26,178 bases of DNA from Gyrodactylus bullatarudis (GCA_012064415.1 SSNU01000208.1:1157276-1183453), one strand, 5' to 3'. Numbered from the stretch's first letter, positions 1-9,495 are shown. The notes: generated by a model from the letters alone, not told the origin. Translations and numbers: made by a program.

Positions 1-21
1 TACTATCTCATCGAGATAGTA
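1..21. repeat. Short perfect hairpin at the window edge
   Basis: Nine-base arms (TACTATCTC / GAGATAGTA) pair perfectly around a 3-base loop. It may be the inner or outer part of a larger palindrome cut by the window edge. Function unknown. Confidence 0.5.
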
Positions 22-79
22 AGCAAGAATAAAAATATTTGTTACTATGTTTTATTTTATCTGAGACAAGGGATTAGTC

Positions 80-255
80 TAGAAAAAAATAGCCAAAAAA
101 TAGCAATTATTTAGCAAAAAAAATAGCATTCGATTTCGAATAGCAAAAAAAAAGCAAAATTATTTTCGTTAATATGCATCCAAAGTGCTTTAGAATGTTA
201 ATTTCATGAATCTGATTAAAATTCTAGCAACATATCAAAAATAGCATTTTGGCAG
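80..255. repeat. Degenerate TAGCAAAA-type simple repeat
   Basis: The motif ATAGC followed by A-runs recurs about six times at irregular spacing, with a short palindrome ATTCGATTTCGAAT inside (128-141). On the minus strand it reads as TTTTTGCTA units directly after the stop of the ORF at 258-467, so it could be the tail of that unit. No gene is seen in it. Confidence 0.55.
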
Positions 256-257
256 CC

Positions 258-467
258 CTACTGATCATCTAATTTAGTAACATCAATATGTGTACCAAAA
301 TTCACTGATTCTTGCCATTGGAGAAAACCCTGTAACTTGTTAAAGGATTCAAGATAGGACAGATTGTCTTCAGATTTAACTTCTATTATTGCTCTTCTCA
401 TGGTACTGTAAGAAGTTGTTGCTCCATGCTCGACTTTTATCAAGTTCAAACCATCATAATGAAACAT
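258..467 (-). CDS. Unassigned 69-codon ORF, possible exon or gene relic
   Basis: I do not recognise this protein. It starts with ATG (MFHYDGLNLIKVEHG) and ends FGTHIDVTKLDDQ before a TAG stop. Composition is mixed and soluble with no membrane segment, and the stretch is less AT-rich than its surroundings, which favours real coding history over a chance frame. The ATG lies inside the first unit of the CATACTAA repeat (TTAGTATG on this strand), right after a T-rich stretch ending in AG, so the segment could equally be an internal exon with an acceptor at about 468. The TAGCAAAA tract follows the stop. It may be a host exon or a decayed transposon ORF; neither can be decided here. Confidence 0.3.
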   Translation of the reverse strand: MFHYDGLNLIKVEHGATTSYSTMRRAIIEVKSEDNLSYLESFNKLQGFLQWQESVNFGTHIDVTKLDDQ

Positions 468-690
468 ACTAAGTTTGAAAACAAAACAGATTATTTATGT
501 GTAAAATCTAGTAATCCATACTAATTGTGAGCAAAAACATACTAAATTTGAAAAAAAACTCAAGCACATACTAAATCTGAAATTTTTCTTACACGTACTT
601 GCGGAAAACGACATACTAGATCTGATTTTTCAATTTAAAAACATACTAATTCTGAATAAACGCCCATTGGACATACATAGTTTTGCAAAT
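465..690. repeat. Interspersed CATACTAA(A)TCTGA repeat, seven units
   Basis: Units begin at 465, 517, 538, 567, 612, 642 and 672 (the last degenerate). The shared core is CATACTAAATCTGA with few changes, while the spacers vary in length and sequence, so this is not an ordinary tandem array. On the minus strand the core reads TCAGATTTAGTATG, carrying a TCAG acceptor-like and a GTATGT donor-like string. Function unknown. Confidence 0.65.
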
Positions 691-1260
691 ACCCCATTTA
701 AAAATCATTGATTTTTAGGGTCCCAATTAGACATTAGTATTCTTAATTACTCATCATTCAGGGATATTGGATAAGGAAATTGAATGAAAAAAATTGAAAC
801 TTTATGTCTATTATGTTACTATGCAAGAAACATGATCGAATGAAAACTCAAAATCGTCTATATAGTCTTCGAGTCTCAAAATTTTTGAAAAAGGAAATCC
901 AAAATCTACTCCTACTGCTTAATATAAATATTGAGAATTCTGGGTTAGAATTGATTGATTAAATTTGAGTAGAAATCTGATTGGTGTAAAGTTTTGATTA
1001 GACAGACAGAGTATCTTGGGTGTTTTCACAACAGAAGAAGAATACGTCATGTATTCGAAATATTTTTAATCAGAGTTATCTAATTTTTTAAAATTCTAAT
1101 CTTAATTTTCGTCCAAGTAATGAATTTTATCATTACTGGGGCCTCAAAAAGTCTTAAAAGGCAATTTTTTCTAAGAGAATGCAAGAATTTGTTTAATTAA
1201 TTAAGGAATACTTTTGAGTAGTTATTTAATGAAAATATAATTTTCGAGAATATTGAGAAC
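691..1260. other. AT-rich stretch, nothing recognised
   Basis: No ORF of note, no RNA gene and no repeat shared with the rest of the window was seen here. Confidence 0.5.
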
Positions 1261-1410
1261 GTTTAAAATTTGAAATTTCCCGAAATTTAGTTTATTTTAC
1301 CTGAAAAATTTAAATAGTTGACTCAGTCAATGATTTCGGAATAGGTTTAAAATTATTCAAACAGAATTACAATCGGTTTCATTGGTTAACAGAATTTCAT
1401 TCAAGTCTAA
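1261..1410. repeat. Dispersed repeat, copy 1 (pairs with 23231-23389)
   Basis: Shares with 23231-23389, in the same orientation, ordered blocks: a GAAATTTCCCGAAATTT-like start, AGTTGACTCAG, an A/T block ending in CAAAATTAC or CAGAATTAC, CGGTTTCAT, and TTTCATTCAAGTCTA at the end. The copies are clearly diverged with small indels. A third short match to the CAGAATTAC..TTTCATTAGTTT part lies at 3573-3607. No coding frame is visible; it is probably an old non-autonomous element. Confidence 0.6.
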
Positions 1411-1710
1411 TGGTTAAACACTCTTTCAGCAGCAGTGCAACTTGCAGGTATAGCTAGGATTCATCAGATAATTCAGATTCGGATCCGTCTGAAAAAAACC
1501 CGAAAATAAAATTATTAAAATAAGTATTATTTTTCGATTATCTTGTGAATATTTTATGTTGAAAAATGATTAAAATAAGATAGTTCAAATTGAAATTTAA
1601 GAGCTTTCAACAAGTCTAAAAGAGATTTGATACCTTCCTTTCGCAAGAACCATCTCTAAGGTTACCTAGGATCTTTTTATCGTTCTTTAAGCTTTCATAA
1701 TATCAAGGAT
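1411..1710. other. AT-rich spacer, nothing firm
   Basis: Contains a strong minus-strand acceptor-like site (T-run then CAG) at 1489-1500 with a 35-nt frame to a TAG at 1454, discussed under rejected items. No firm gene. Confidence 0.4.
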
Positions 1711-1730
1711 TAAATAAATAAATAAATTTA
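1711..1730 (-). repeat. (TTTA)n tail of a LINE
   Basis: On the minus strand the sequence reads CAATAAATT followed by TTTA units. Short tandem tails of this type end many non-LTR retrotransposons (CR1/L2/Jockey-like groups). It lies just downstream of the LINE coding relic at 1772-1954 in the same orientation. Confidence 0.6.
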
Positions 1731-1771
1731 TTGTCATATTGTATCAAAAAAGAAAAAAATATATATATGTA

Positions 1772-1954
1772 TCAAAAGTTTTCCAGGTAGTTATATAAAT
1801 CTTTTTTAGTAAATGGAATATTTTTGCGAGAGATTTCGTTAAATAAAGATGGAAGTCTATCAAAAAAATAAAGGGACTTTAAGGCATTGTTTAAAGGTCT
1901 TTTAATTTTAACATTGATTAATAATGTAAACCTTGGAGAAGAATTGTTATTTGA
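1772..1954 (-). pseudogene. LINE reverse transcriptase C-terminus, 5'-truncated
   Basis: An open frame of 60 codons without an initiator reads NNSSPRFTLLINVKIKRPLN, then FFDRLPSLFNEISRK, then FTKKDLYNYLENF before a stop. The order PR..., R-P-L-N-N-A-L..., F-x-RLPS-x-[WF]-N-E-[IL], F-x-K-x-L-x-x-YL is the usual extreme C-terminus of non-LTR retrotransposon RT proteins (WN-x-LP followed by a final FKxxLKxYL-like helix). Upstream on the minus strand the homology fades through stops, and downstream comes a short A/T 3'UTR and a (TTTA)n tail. This is a typical 5'-truncated dead copy. Clade assignment (CR1, L2, Jockey) is not possible from so little sequence. Confidence 0.6.
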
Positions 1955-2288
1955 TTACTAACATGTAGGATTTCTGTACAGATCAGACCTTAATTTGTAA
2001 TTATTTTTTGTTAATATCTGAAGTCAAATAATGGCGATTCGGAAATTTTCTAAAACTTGTTTTTATTGATTTTCAAGAATTTATTTAATTTCAATTTTTT
2101 TAACGAATTAACAATTTGAAACTTTCATGTTCACTAATCCTAGTTTTACACATCCGGTTCATACATATATTAAATCTGTTTCAGCATGTACCAAACTACT
2201 AAAGTTAATTAGTTTATTGTTCTAGAAATAAGATATCTTTTCCCCTACTAAATCCGTAAATTAAAAATATAGTTGTTTTGTCAAAAAT
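1955..2288. other. AT-rich stretch, nothing recognised
   Basis: Probably decayed 5' continuation of the LINE fragment near 1955-2030, then plain AT-rich sequence. No gene seen. Confidence 0.4.
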
Positions 2289-2294
2289 TTTATT
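2289..2294 (-). promoter_or_regulatory. Poly(A) signal AATAAA (minus strand)
   Basis: AATAAA on the minus strand, 35 nt after the stop codon of the candidate last exon 2329-2407. Such hexamers are common in AT-rich DNA, so its position is the only support. Confidence 0.35.
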
Positions 2295-2328
2295 GTCCTC
2301 TGTCCACTTAATGGATATATTTCCAATT

Positions 2329-2407
2329 TTAGAGCTTCCATTTAGAAGTCACATGCGAAAGAATACGCGAATTCGATCGAAGAAAGATTTTCAAATCGAA
2401 TGGCTTT
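2329..2407 (-). CDS. Candidate terminal exon of an unidentified minus-strand gene
   Basis: On the minus strand a T-rich tract ends TTTTTCTAG at 2408-2411 (acceptor), followed by one base and then KPFDLKIFLRSN..., ending ...SKWKL and a TAA stop. The single leading A completes the codon CG|A left open by the exon at 2707-2764, so the phases agree. A poly(A) signal follows 35 nt later. The exon is less AT-rich than its flanks. No family is recognised. A second frame through this exon is also open for 21 codons (KAIRFENLSSIEFAYSF...), which weakens the case. Confidence 0.35.
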
Positions 2408-2706
2408 CTAGAAAAATAAAAAATTACAGGAAATTAATTTGAGATGGTCGGCATAAAGATCACTTCATATGATAGAAACAGACCAAAATTTTTCAAATTT
2501 TCCCAGTCGAAAATGTCATTCAGTTTTAAAAATCCAGAATATATTTTTTCTATTTATGATGAAATTGTTTATCTTCTTCTATTGAGATTATCCACTTTTT
2601 AACATGCTCTAATAGTGTCAAAAAAGTGTCTTATTTATGCTAGAAGATTTTTATGATAAAACTATTGAGAGCTTAAATTTAAGAATAAGTAAGTAAGCAT
2701 ACTTAC

Positions 2707-2764
2707 CGTACGTGAGTAAGGAAATTTACGATGACACATACAACCCTTGCTGGAGTCAACATTT
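2707..2764 (-). CDS. Candidate internal exon (58 nt) of an unidentified minus-strand gene
   Basis: The donor is CG|GTAAGT at 2706 and the acceptor CTGTAG at 2765. Two bases (AA) complete a codon begun by the exon 3501-3566 (G|AA, Glu), then 18 codons read MLTPARVVCVIVNFLTHV, and two bases (CG) are passed on. Phase fits both neighbours. The exon is visibly richer in G+C than the introns. A different frame (NVDSSKGCMCHRKFPYSRT) is also open, but it would need another phase on entry. No domain is recognised; the peptide resembles an alpha-helical repeat segment, but that is only an impression. Confidence 0.4.
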
Positions 2765-3056
2765 CTACAGATATGACTTGAGATCACCTAGCGAGGCCTA
2801 ATTAGATTCCCAGGAAATGGCTCGATAAAATATTTTTCAGTTTAAATATAATTCCAAATTGTAAAATTTTTTGATCTAGTTAGATTCTAACAACAGATAG
2901 TGTATCTGCATTTATCTAACACGCAAGCTTTCAAACAAATCATGATTAGCTTTCTTTGGCTGTAATATCTTTCTAAATTATAATTTTCCATACAATTATA
3001 CAATTTCCTTATGAATTCAATAGATCTATTGCCTTGGTACTTTTATCGTTTCTGAT

Positions 3057-3160
3057 TTCGAAAAGTTCAAAAAATCTTGATCAAATTCGATTTATTAATG
3101 AAACATATTGAGAATTTGGAAAAATCATAAATTCCCATCTTGATACTAACTAGCTTTAGT
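3057..3160. repeat. MITE family fragment, right end
   Basis: Matches the right end of the element at 8785-8893 (shared CAAAAAATCTTGATCAAATTC, AAATTCCCATCTT and ACTAACTAGCT) and the termini of the long copies at 14073-14778 and 24343-25148 (CTAGTT..ATGAAGATGAGAATTT on the opposite strand). It lies in the intron between the candidate exons 3501-3566 and 2707-2764. Confidence 0.65.
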
Positions 3161-3500
3161 TCTTTCTTGGCAATTTTTTGGCCAATGAAAAAATATATTA
3201 TTAAATATTATAAAATCTGGCGTTTCAGATACTGGTATAATTTGACATTCTCATAGATTATCTCAAAGAATTATCCGTTCAACTCCAAAAATCTGATTGA
3301 TTGTATAAATCTTAGATTGATTTAATAGTCTGATTCAAAATGCGGTCAAATAATAATTAGTAAAAATATTTTTTAAATTTGAATGCAGATTTCATATCGT
3401 GACAAGTAAGAGTTCATTTTAATTCTGATGATTTTTTTTGAAAACCTACTTCCCAGGGTCATAGGTAAAAAGGAAGATAAGTTTTATCTTGGAATCATAC

Positions 3501-3566
3501 CTGTAGAATTAAAATATGCAATCGCCTGAACTCTATCTGCTAAAGCTTCGAAGATTCTCTGGGACT
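3501..3566 (-). CDS. Candidate internal exon (66 nt) of an unidentified minus-strand gene
   Basis: The minus strand gives an acceptor TTTAACCCTTAG at 3567-3578 and a donor ACAG|GTATGA at 3500. Only one of the three frames is open. It enters with two bases, reads SQRIFEALADRVQAIA and continues YFNST, and leaves one base (G) that joins AA of the exon at 2707-2764. The exon is clearly less AT-rich than the flanks and the peptide is well mixed and helical-looking. I do not recognise a family. The intron to the next exon is about 740 bp and carries a MITE fragment. Confidence 0.4.
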
Positions 3567-3572
3567 CTAAGG

Positions 3573-3607
3573 GTTAAACAGAATTACAGGCGATTTCATT
3601 AGTTTCA
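3573..3607. repeat. Short match to the 1261/23231 dispersed repeat
   Basis: Contains AAACAGAATTACAGGCGATTTCATTAGTTT in pieces, like the end part of the repeat at 1261-1410. It abuts the acceptor of the candidate exon 3501-3566. Confidence 0.4.
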
Positions 3608-6600
3608 TTTTTGAGCTGAAATATATTTTATTTCAAGTTATTTCCCAGGATCATTCGAGGAGACCGATTACTACTATGGAATTTTTGATCTTGTTAATGA
3701 TATTTTGCAGAAAATTGGCATATCTCATTATTAAGTATGAAAATATCCTTGTGAATATTTCCCCAGAATTTATTTTCCTAGTTATTTTTTATCAATTTTA
3801 TCCTATTATCCTCTGGGATTTGAATTCATAGCTTTCTAACCAACCTAAACTGAGAAAGAGTAAGGAATATTTTCTCACAACTTTTTCAAAAGTGAAACAC
3901 AAAATTTGTTCCTATCATCCAAGATTTTGACAAGAATAATTTTGAATACATTATTTTTTCAAGGGATATTGAGCTTCGAAATGAAATACATAATCAATTT
4001 CTATTCAGATTGAGTAAAATTCAAAAACTATTCCAAGACTATTTTACAATTTTACAATAAAACCCAAAATTTAGCTATGATAATATCAAATTAAAAATAT
4101 ATTGTGATCTTCTAATTAAAGCTTAATTGATCCAGAAATCTGCGTAAATAATAGGCTACAAAGGTTCGAAAATATTGAAAATGTCTATCGGCACAGAAAG
4201 GGCCAAAGTAGAATCCTTCAGAATTAGAACCAAAATAAATCTTGCGCGAATTTCATAATAAACTTAAACAAAAGAAAAGTTCAATGTATAAAAAAATGGT
4301 AATTTGGCACCAAATAAAAATTTCAAAAAAAAGACCATAGTTTTCATAAAAATCATAGATTTTCAACTTCATATTAATTAGCTTCAACTAATCTTTTGAA
4401 AGAGATTTCTTCATGAACTAATTTCACATGTTTTTTCTCAGATGAAATGGGATTTTTTCTACTAAATAGCTACTTTATGTATTAATAAATTGAATTTTTA
4501 TGCTCTTTTCAATTTAGGCCTCTGGTTATTAAGAAAAAATTGATTCTTTGATTGGAAACTATGAAATATAATATAAGAGTTGTGGGCGTACATCCTTTTG
4601 ATACATATTGTCATTCTTGGAAAAGTTTCGAATTTTTAAAAGGCATTAAAAAGATAAAATTCAATTTTTTAATCCATTAGTAAGACTTAATCGATCAATT
4701 AGCCAATAAAATTTTCAATCCAAATGGAAGTTGATTTTTACAAAAAACTCGAATTTTTCTTCTTTTAAAAAGCAAATTGAATTTATGAACTAAAGATAAG
4801 GTTGGTAAATGAAGTTGGGAAATTTCTCAAAATTCTAAAAATGCAATTTTTTTGCGAAATTAAAGATTATTATATCTGAATATAGCTTTATATATGAAGA
4901 ATAGGGTGGGGGAGCATAATAACGCAGAAATTACATTACACCGCGAAAAACCGGTTGAAAAAGACAAAAATCGAGTCTACCCATTAATAGATGAAACATG
5001 AAAATTTGACTTTGATCCTGAATTTTTTGTATCATCCTTATATCTTTTTCACCAGAAAGAATACTGATTCGGTTCCAAATTTAATCAAGTTTATAAAACT
5101 GTGATTGAAAATTACATAACTATCGGAATGATCGAGAAAATCAAGATCAAACAAGATCCATTCTTCAGTGTGTTGAACTGAAAATGAAAAAAGCTGATAT
5201 TTTTGAGAAAATAACATCGATTTCTCAGAAAATTTCAGGATCTCTCAAGACTGATTGGTTGATTACTTGGTGAAAATTTCATTATGATCCGATCAGATCA
5301 AAAAAATTAAAAAAGGATCAAAATTTTTGAGGATCTGGAGAAAAAAAGGGGGGGTCACTAAATCTGATTTCATTTTTTCCATGGATCTCTCACTGAAAAA
5401 CTGTTATTAGATTTGAATTCTGCGTTAAATTTTGATCAAGATCAGTTATTTTCAGCGAGATCCTTGAAATTATAATCTGAAAATAAGCATAAAAAGGGAT
5501 TAGTTGAAAAAATACACGAAATCTCCAAAAATTTTCAATTTATACGAATTTTTAAGTTATCGTGGACTATTTGGGGATATTACAAAAACGTAAAAATAAA
5601 AATGATTTCTTTTTTGGTAAAATTTTCAACTTTTTATAATTTTTATAACTAGTTGACATGACGATCAGCGTTTTCAATTTTTCCGGATAGCCAGCCAATA
5701 AAAGATTTGCCCATTTTTGGAATTTTCATCAATATTTGGGATAAGAATTAATTCTAAAATTAGCGTAGAACGCATTTTTTGAAAAGCTATTCAAATATAT
5801 ATAAAAATCTCTGTTCATTTTGACAAAGCAAAGATAGCCCAAAAACTGTTTTCAATTTAATTAAATCCTCGAAATCATTATATAAATAGAAAAAATAAGA
5901 TTTTTTACTCTCCCAACTGTAATTGATCATCAAATTGATTAAGTGAACTGGTTTTTTCCAAAGATTAATTTATTTTTTTGGTAGAATAGTGACACATTCA
6001 TCTTCTCTTAAAATTGTTCAAGCCTTTTCTATTACACTATAGTACAGTGAATCTATCTCATTCTACATATGATTTATTCGTTCACTTTTTTGTTATAGAC
6101 TAATTCCCACTTGGATTCCCCCAAACTCAATCATTATAACAATATTCCACTGTGTTCATAAAAATAGAAAGAAGCTAAAATTATATAGATATAGATTTCA
6201 CGACAATTTTTCCTGGAGATGAAGAGAATACCAGGATTATTCTTAGGAAGAGAATTATAAAAGAATTCCTTCAAGCAAGTAAAACACCGAATTAAAAACA
6301 ATCAAGTGAGTTAACCTCAGAAATTTTAAAAACTAGATTGCTGATCTTCAGATCATTCTTTTACTTGATTTCCCATCCTTTTTTGACATTTTAGTAAACA
6401 AATTCCCATCAGATAGGATTAAACTCAGGCAAAAAATTATAAAACAAACATGACTAGAAATCTTTTTGTTATAGCGGTAGGAATTTCGACCCGGTCAGTC
6501 ATTTAAAAGAATCGTCAATTTAAAAAAAACTGTGATATGACTCAAAATGTAATGTTTAGTCCTATTTATAATCAGATAAGAAAAATATTAACCATTTATG

Positions 6601-7651
6601 ATATATATTTAATTCATTAATACACTAAATTATTATTTAATTAAAAATTTGCAATGAAAAGGCTTATGTATTTGTTCAGTTACATAAAAACTGAAGGGAA
6701 ATGAAGGGTTTATCAACTGGCGAAGACTATTTCAAGAATAACATTTTTAAAACGAGAATTCCAGTAGCAAAGTTGATTAAAAAATAGAATGAATGGGTGA
6801 GTCTGACAGAAATAAATACTCAGACTCGAAATCTAAGATATCTTATCTAATGACAAATAATTTAATCGACTAGACAAGATTTTTTTGGATAACAATAACG
6901 AGTGTCTTTTAATCAGTTCCACTTTGATCGAGATGATACAAGAAGAGTCTGGGAAATATTTTAGAGAAATTTGATTAAAGAGAATTTAAAGGCCCTCTGC
7001 GAATGAGAAACAAGAATCAGCCAGATTTCATCTGAAAGCTCATTTGGAATAACACAAATTTTGAATTTTACTTTTTAAACATTTAAATTCAAAAATTTTC
7101 ATCGATTTCGAAGATTAAAAGCAATTTGATTCTGAAATTTTGGATCAAAATTGGATAAATAAAACTGCGCACCCCTAAAAAATAAACTTGGCTGAATTTT
7201 TGATATGTTGTTGACTACCACGGCTTTTAAAGTTTGAAGCGAGATACTTTTTATTACTAAATTTGTTTTTCTGAGTATGGGCTGTAACAGCAATATATTT
7301 ATACTCATCTTCTAATGAAATTAAGAATTATTATTTCTGTTTGGCAGATGACTCTGTTAACTTAATTAGTTCCACATTTGCAATTATCTTTAAAAAATAA
7401 TTTCAAAAAAGTAAAAGCCAATTAATTCTTAAATGCAATATACAGGGAATATGTGGGACTCCCACATTGGAAGGAACGTGAATAGAAACCAAAAATTGAA
7501 AAAAATTATTTTCCAAGTTAAATGATTAATTTGTATAGTAATTAGTAAAAAATGCAAAAAAATATCGATTACGAAAAGTTATCAATTCTAGCAATAAGAG
7601 AGATCAGGAAATTTAGAAAGCCTAATTCTTTTTCCTTTTGTGAAAAAATAC
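3608..7651. other. Long AT-rich stretch of repeat relics, no gene seen
   Basis: No convincing coding region. Weak relics of the foldback MITE family are visible at about 4320-4400 (CATAGATTTTCAACTTCATATTAATTAGCTT), 4735-4850, 5640-5670 (ACTAGTTGACATGACGAT) and 7086-7165 (TTTCATCGATTTCGAAGATT...GGATCAAAATTGGA). The segment 4990-5480 is rich in GATC/TGATCA words and resembles the foldback at 8416-8893. A G-run (5345-5356) is isolated. An open frame of about 54 codons from 3650 on the plus strand is mostly hydrophobic A/T codons and is not called. Confidence 0.45.
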
Positions 7652-7672
7652 TTAACCCTAGCACGACATTAG
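7652..7672 (-). repeat. piggyBac terminal end with TTAA target site
   Basis: TTAA (7652-7655) is followed by CCCTAGCACGACATTAG. The TTAA|CCCTAG start is the hallmark of piggyBac-superfamily termini and sits about 90 bp beyond the transposase stop codon, as expected for the 3' end of an element transcribed on the minus strand. No matching opposite end was found; the 5' half of the element is lost. Confidence 0.8.
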
Positions 7673-7695
7673 ATAAAAATTACAAGTATGACAAT

Positions 7696-7716
7696 CTGGG
7701 GTCTAAATGACCCCAG
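7696..7716. repeat. piggyBac subterminal palindrome
   Basis: CTGGGGTC TAAAT GACCCCAG: perfect 8-bp arms around a 5-base loop, 40 bp inside the terminal repeat. GGGGTC/GACCCC palindromes of this kind are common near the ends of piggyBac-like elements and are candidate transposase-binding sites. Confidence 0.7.
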
Positions 7717-7747
7717 TAGAATAAGTTCTCAAAATAATGAAGTCGGA

Positions 7748-8413
7748 TCAGTATTTTTTAATTAAATATTTATAATTTATAGGTTCAAAAGAGTTACAAA
7801 TTAGGTTTGCGTGATTCTGGCATATTAAATTATCACACTTGTGACATTTTAGCTTAGTTTCACGATCGTTTTGCCTTGGACAAATACTGCATCTTCCTCT
7901 AGATTTTTCAGTGCTTTGAGTGCTTTGAGTCAGTCTCCTTCTTCTGCGGGAATACTTCTTAGTTCTTAGAGTGTCTGGCCACTTTGTGCAGTAAAGAACA
8001 TAATAATTCCTAACCAGTAAATCTAGAGTATCCACACCACCTTTGGTTTGATTATAATACTATATAATTTCGGGTTTGGCACCAGTATCATCAGGATTTG
8101 TATGGAGTGTGGAGAGTAGTACAATAGGTTTGTTTTTCTGCTGTCCAAATCGCATCAGAACTACATCTTCGCTATACAAGTATTCAATCTACATTTGATC
8201 AATGGATTTTTGTTGAAAACTTGGTGGAAGAAATGAACGATTCTTTCTGCAAGTTCGGTTTCGTTTCAAATACATCGCGAGATCATACGTGGTAAAGAAG
8301 TTATCGCATGTAACAGTTCTTCCTTGATTTAAGAACGGATGGATCAGTTGCTTCACAACTCTAGCTCCTTGACCTATTTCTGCAATACTATTTTCTTTAC
8401 TAATATTTACCAA
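7748..8413 (-). pseudogene. piggyBac transposase, C-terminal half, two in-frame stops
   Basis: The minus strand reads in one frame from about 8413 to 7748 and matches the DDE_Tnp_1_7/PGBD family. In order it shows IGQGARVVKQLIHPFLNQGR, then TCDNFFTTYDLA (containing one catalytic Asp in the DNFF motif), then RKNRSFLPPSFQ, a TAG stop (8189-8191), VVLMRFGQQKNKPIVLLST, TNPDDTGAKPEII, a second TAG (8036-8038, where relatives usually have Gln), YYNQTKGGVDTLD, and a C-terminal cysteine-rich domain (CSICPRQ...CHKCDNLICQNHANLIC) that binds zinc in active relatives. There is no frameshift in this part; only two nonsense codons. The N-terminal domain and the first catalytic Asp region are missing. At about 8416 the sequence passes into a foldback repeat. 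The element cannot be functional. Confidence 0.9.
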
Positions 8414-8415
8414 AC

Positions 8416-8893
8416 TTTGATTCGAAAATTTTTGTTGATTTTGATCAAAAGTTGATCAAAAAGGATCACAATTAGTCAAAGAAATCAAATATGCTGAATC
8501 TGATTTTGAGAATCACCCCATAATTGTGTCAAAATCAAATTTTGATTTTTTGATCATTTTCCCTACTTCAAAATCGATAAAATTTGATATTTCAAGATCC
8601 CTGAAAAATGACGAATTTATCAAAAGCTTTATGATAATAATCGGTTTTCTTGTCTTATTGTGATCGTAAAAATCAACTTTTGATCACTCTCTCACATTGA
8701 AATCAACAAAAATTTTCAACTCAAAGTTTAAAAAAATGGGAATTTGGCTTATTTTCCTTAAAAATTGTTTTTTTCTAAATTTTTTTCTCCGTATCGTATT
8801 CCAAAAAATCTTGATCAAATTCGATTTCTTGATGAAAAAATTAAGAATTTTGTAAAAATCATAAATTCCCATCTTCATACTAACTAGCTATAT
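8416..8893. mobile_element. Foldback MITE replacing the 5' half of the piggyBac
   Basis: The arm at 8416-8470 (AAAATTTTTGTTGATTTTGATC, AAAGTTGATC, GATCACAAT) is the inverted copy of 8653-8725 (ATTGTGATC, AACTTTTGATCA, CAACAAAAATTTTCAA). The right end, 8785-8893, matches the fragment at 3057-3160 and ends CATCTTCATACTAACTAGCTA like other family members. It starts where the piggyBac homology stops, so it either inserted into that element or marks a deletion junction. It has no coding capacity; the frames through it are chance. Confidence 0.6.
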
Positions 8894-8944
8894 ATTCGTA
8901 TATCCCATTATATATGAATACTTCTTTACCCCAGATATTAATGG

Positions 8945-8964
8945 TGATCAGTGATCACTGATCA
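8945..8964. repeat. Perfect 20-bp palindrome with three GATC sites
   Basis: TGATCAGTGATCACTGATCA is identical to its own reverse complement. It may be an isolated product of the TGATC-rich repeat family next to it. Confidence 0.75.
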
Positions 8965-9361
8965 TATTCCCATTGTTTTTGGAAATAACTCGAATATCAC
9001 CTATTATACCTCATCTGACACCGATTGTTTTTCACTCACCCTACCCTATTGTTTTTGTATTTATCCCTTAACAAATCACATGAATTTCGGAGGGAATGAA
9101 GAAATGAAAATAATTCTCAATCGTTTTCAAGTCTAGAGTCTCAAAAAATAACATAGTTTTGCACTGAATTTTACTCTCGATGAATTTGGGAATTCTTACA
9201 AAAATCTAATTTTCCATCAAGGTATCAAATTCTTCTATAGTTATTTTTCAGGATCACCAATAGTCAAAGAAATGATTTTTACAAAAATCTCACCATTGTT
9301 TGAAAGGTGTTGATTTTATCTAAGCAATAGAAGAATTCATAAAGAAAGGCAATGCCAGGTT
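8965..9361. other. AT-rich stretch, nothing recognised
   Basis: A GTG-started 61-codon plus-strand frame (8951-9136) begins inside the palindrome and is not believed. No gene seen. Confidence 0.4.
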
Positions 9362-9495
9362 TGTTAAAAGAATAACGCTTTATTTTGTGGCATGATCTAT
9401 TCTATTGAAAGAACTTATACAAATATTCAAAGAACTAGTATACACACGCACATGGTAACTCTCCCACCAACAAATGTACTCGCATAATACCAACA
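9362..9495 (-). other. Possible solo LTR-like block with poly(A) signal
   Basis: This block is less AT-rich than its surroundings. On the minus strand it begins TGTTGGTATTATGCG and ends with AATAAAGCG followed by TTTTAACA, that is TGTT...AACA with a poly(A) signal about 20 bp from the end, as in LTRs. No target-site duplication is visible and no second LTR or internal domain was found. Alternatively it is part of a 3' exon: a minus-strand frame (KQKDKFGCWYYASTFVGGR) runs through it to a stop. Confidence 0.2.

Noticed and set aside
1454..1488. Minus-strand acceptor with short frame GSESELSDES and stop
   Set aside because: The splice signal is strong, but the phase does not fit the exon at 2707-2764 and 35 nt is too little to stand alone.
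7099..7308. Minus-strand ORF of 69 codons
   Set aside because: It overlaps a MITE relic and shows no domain; composition as expected of AT-rich chance frames.
8684..9136. ORFs of 64 codons (minus) and 61 codons (plus)
   Set aside because: They lie in the foldback MITE and start inside the GATC palindrome; Lys/Ile/Phe-rich chance frames.
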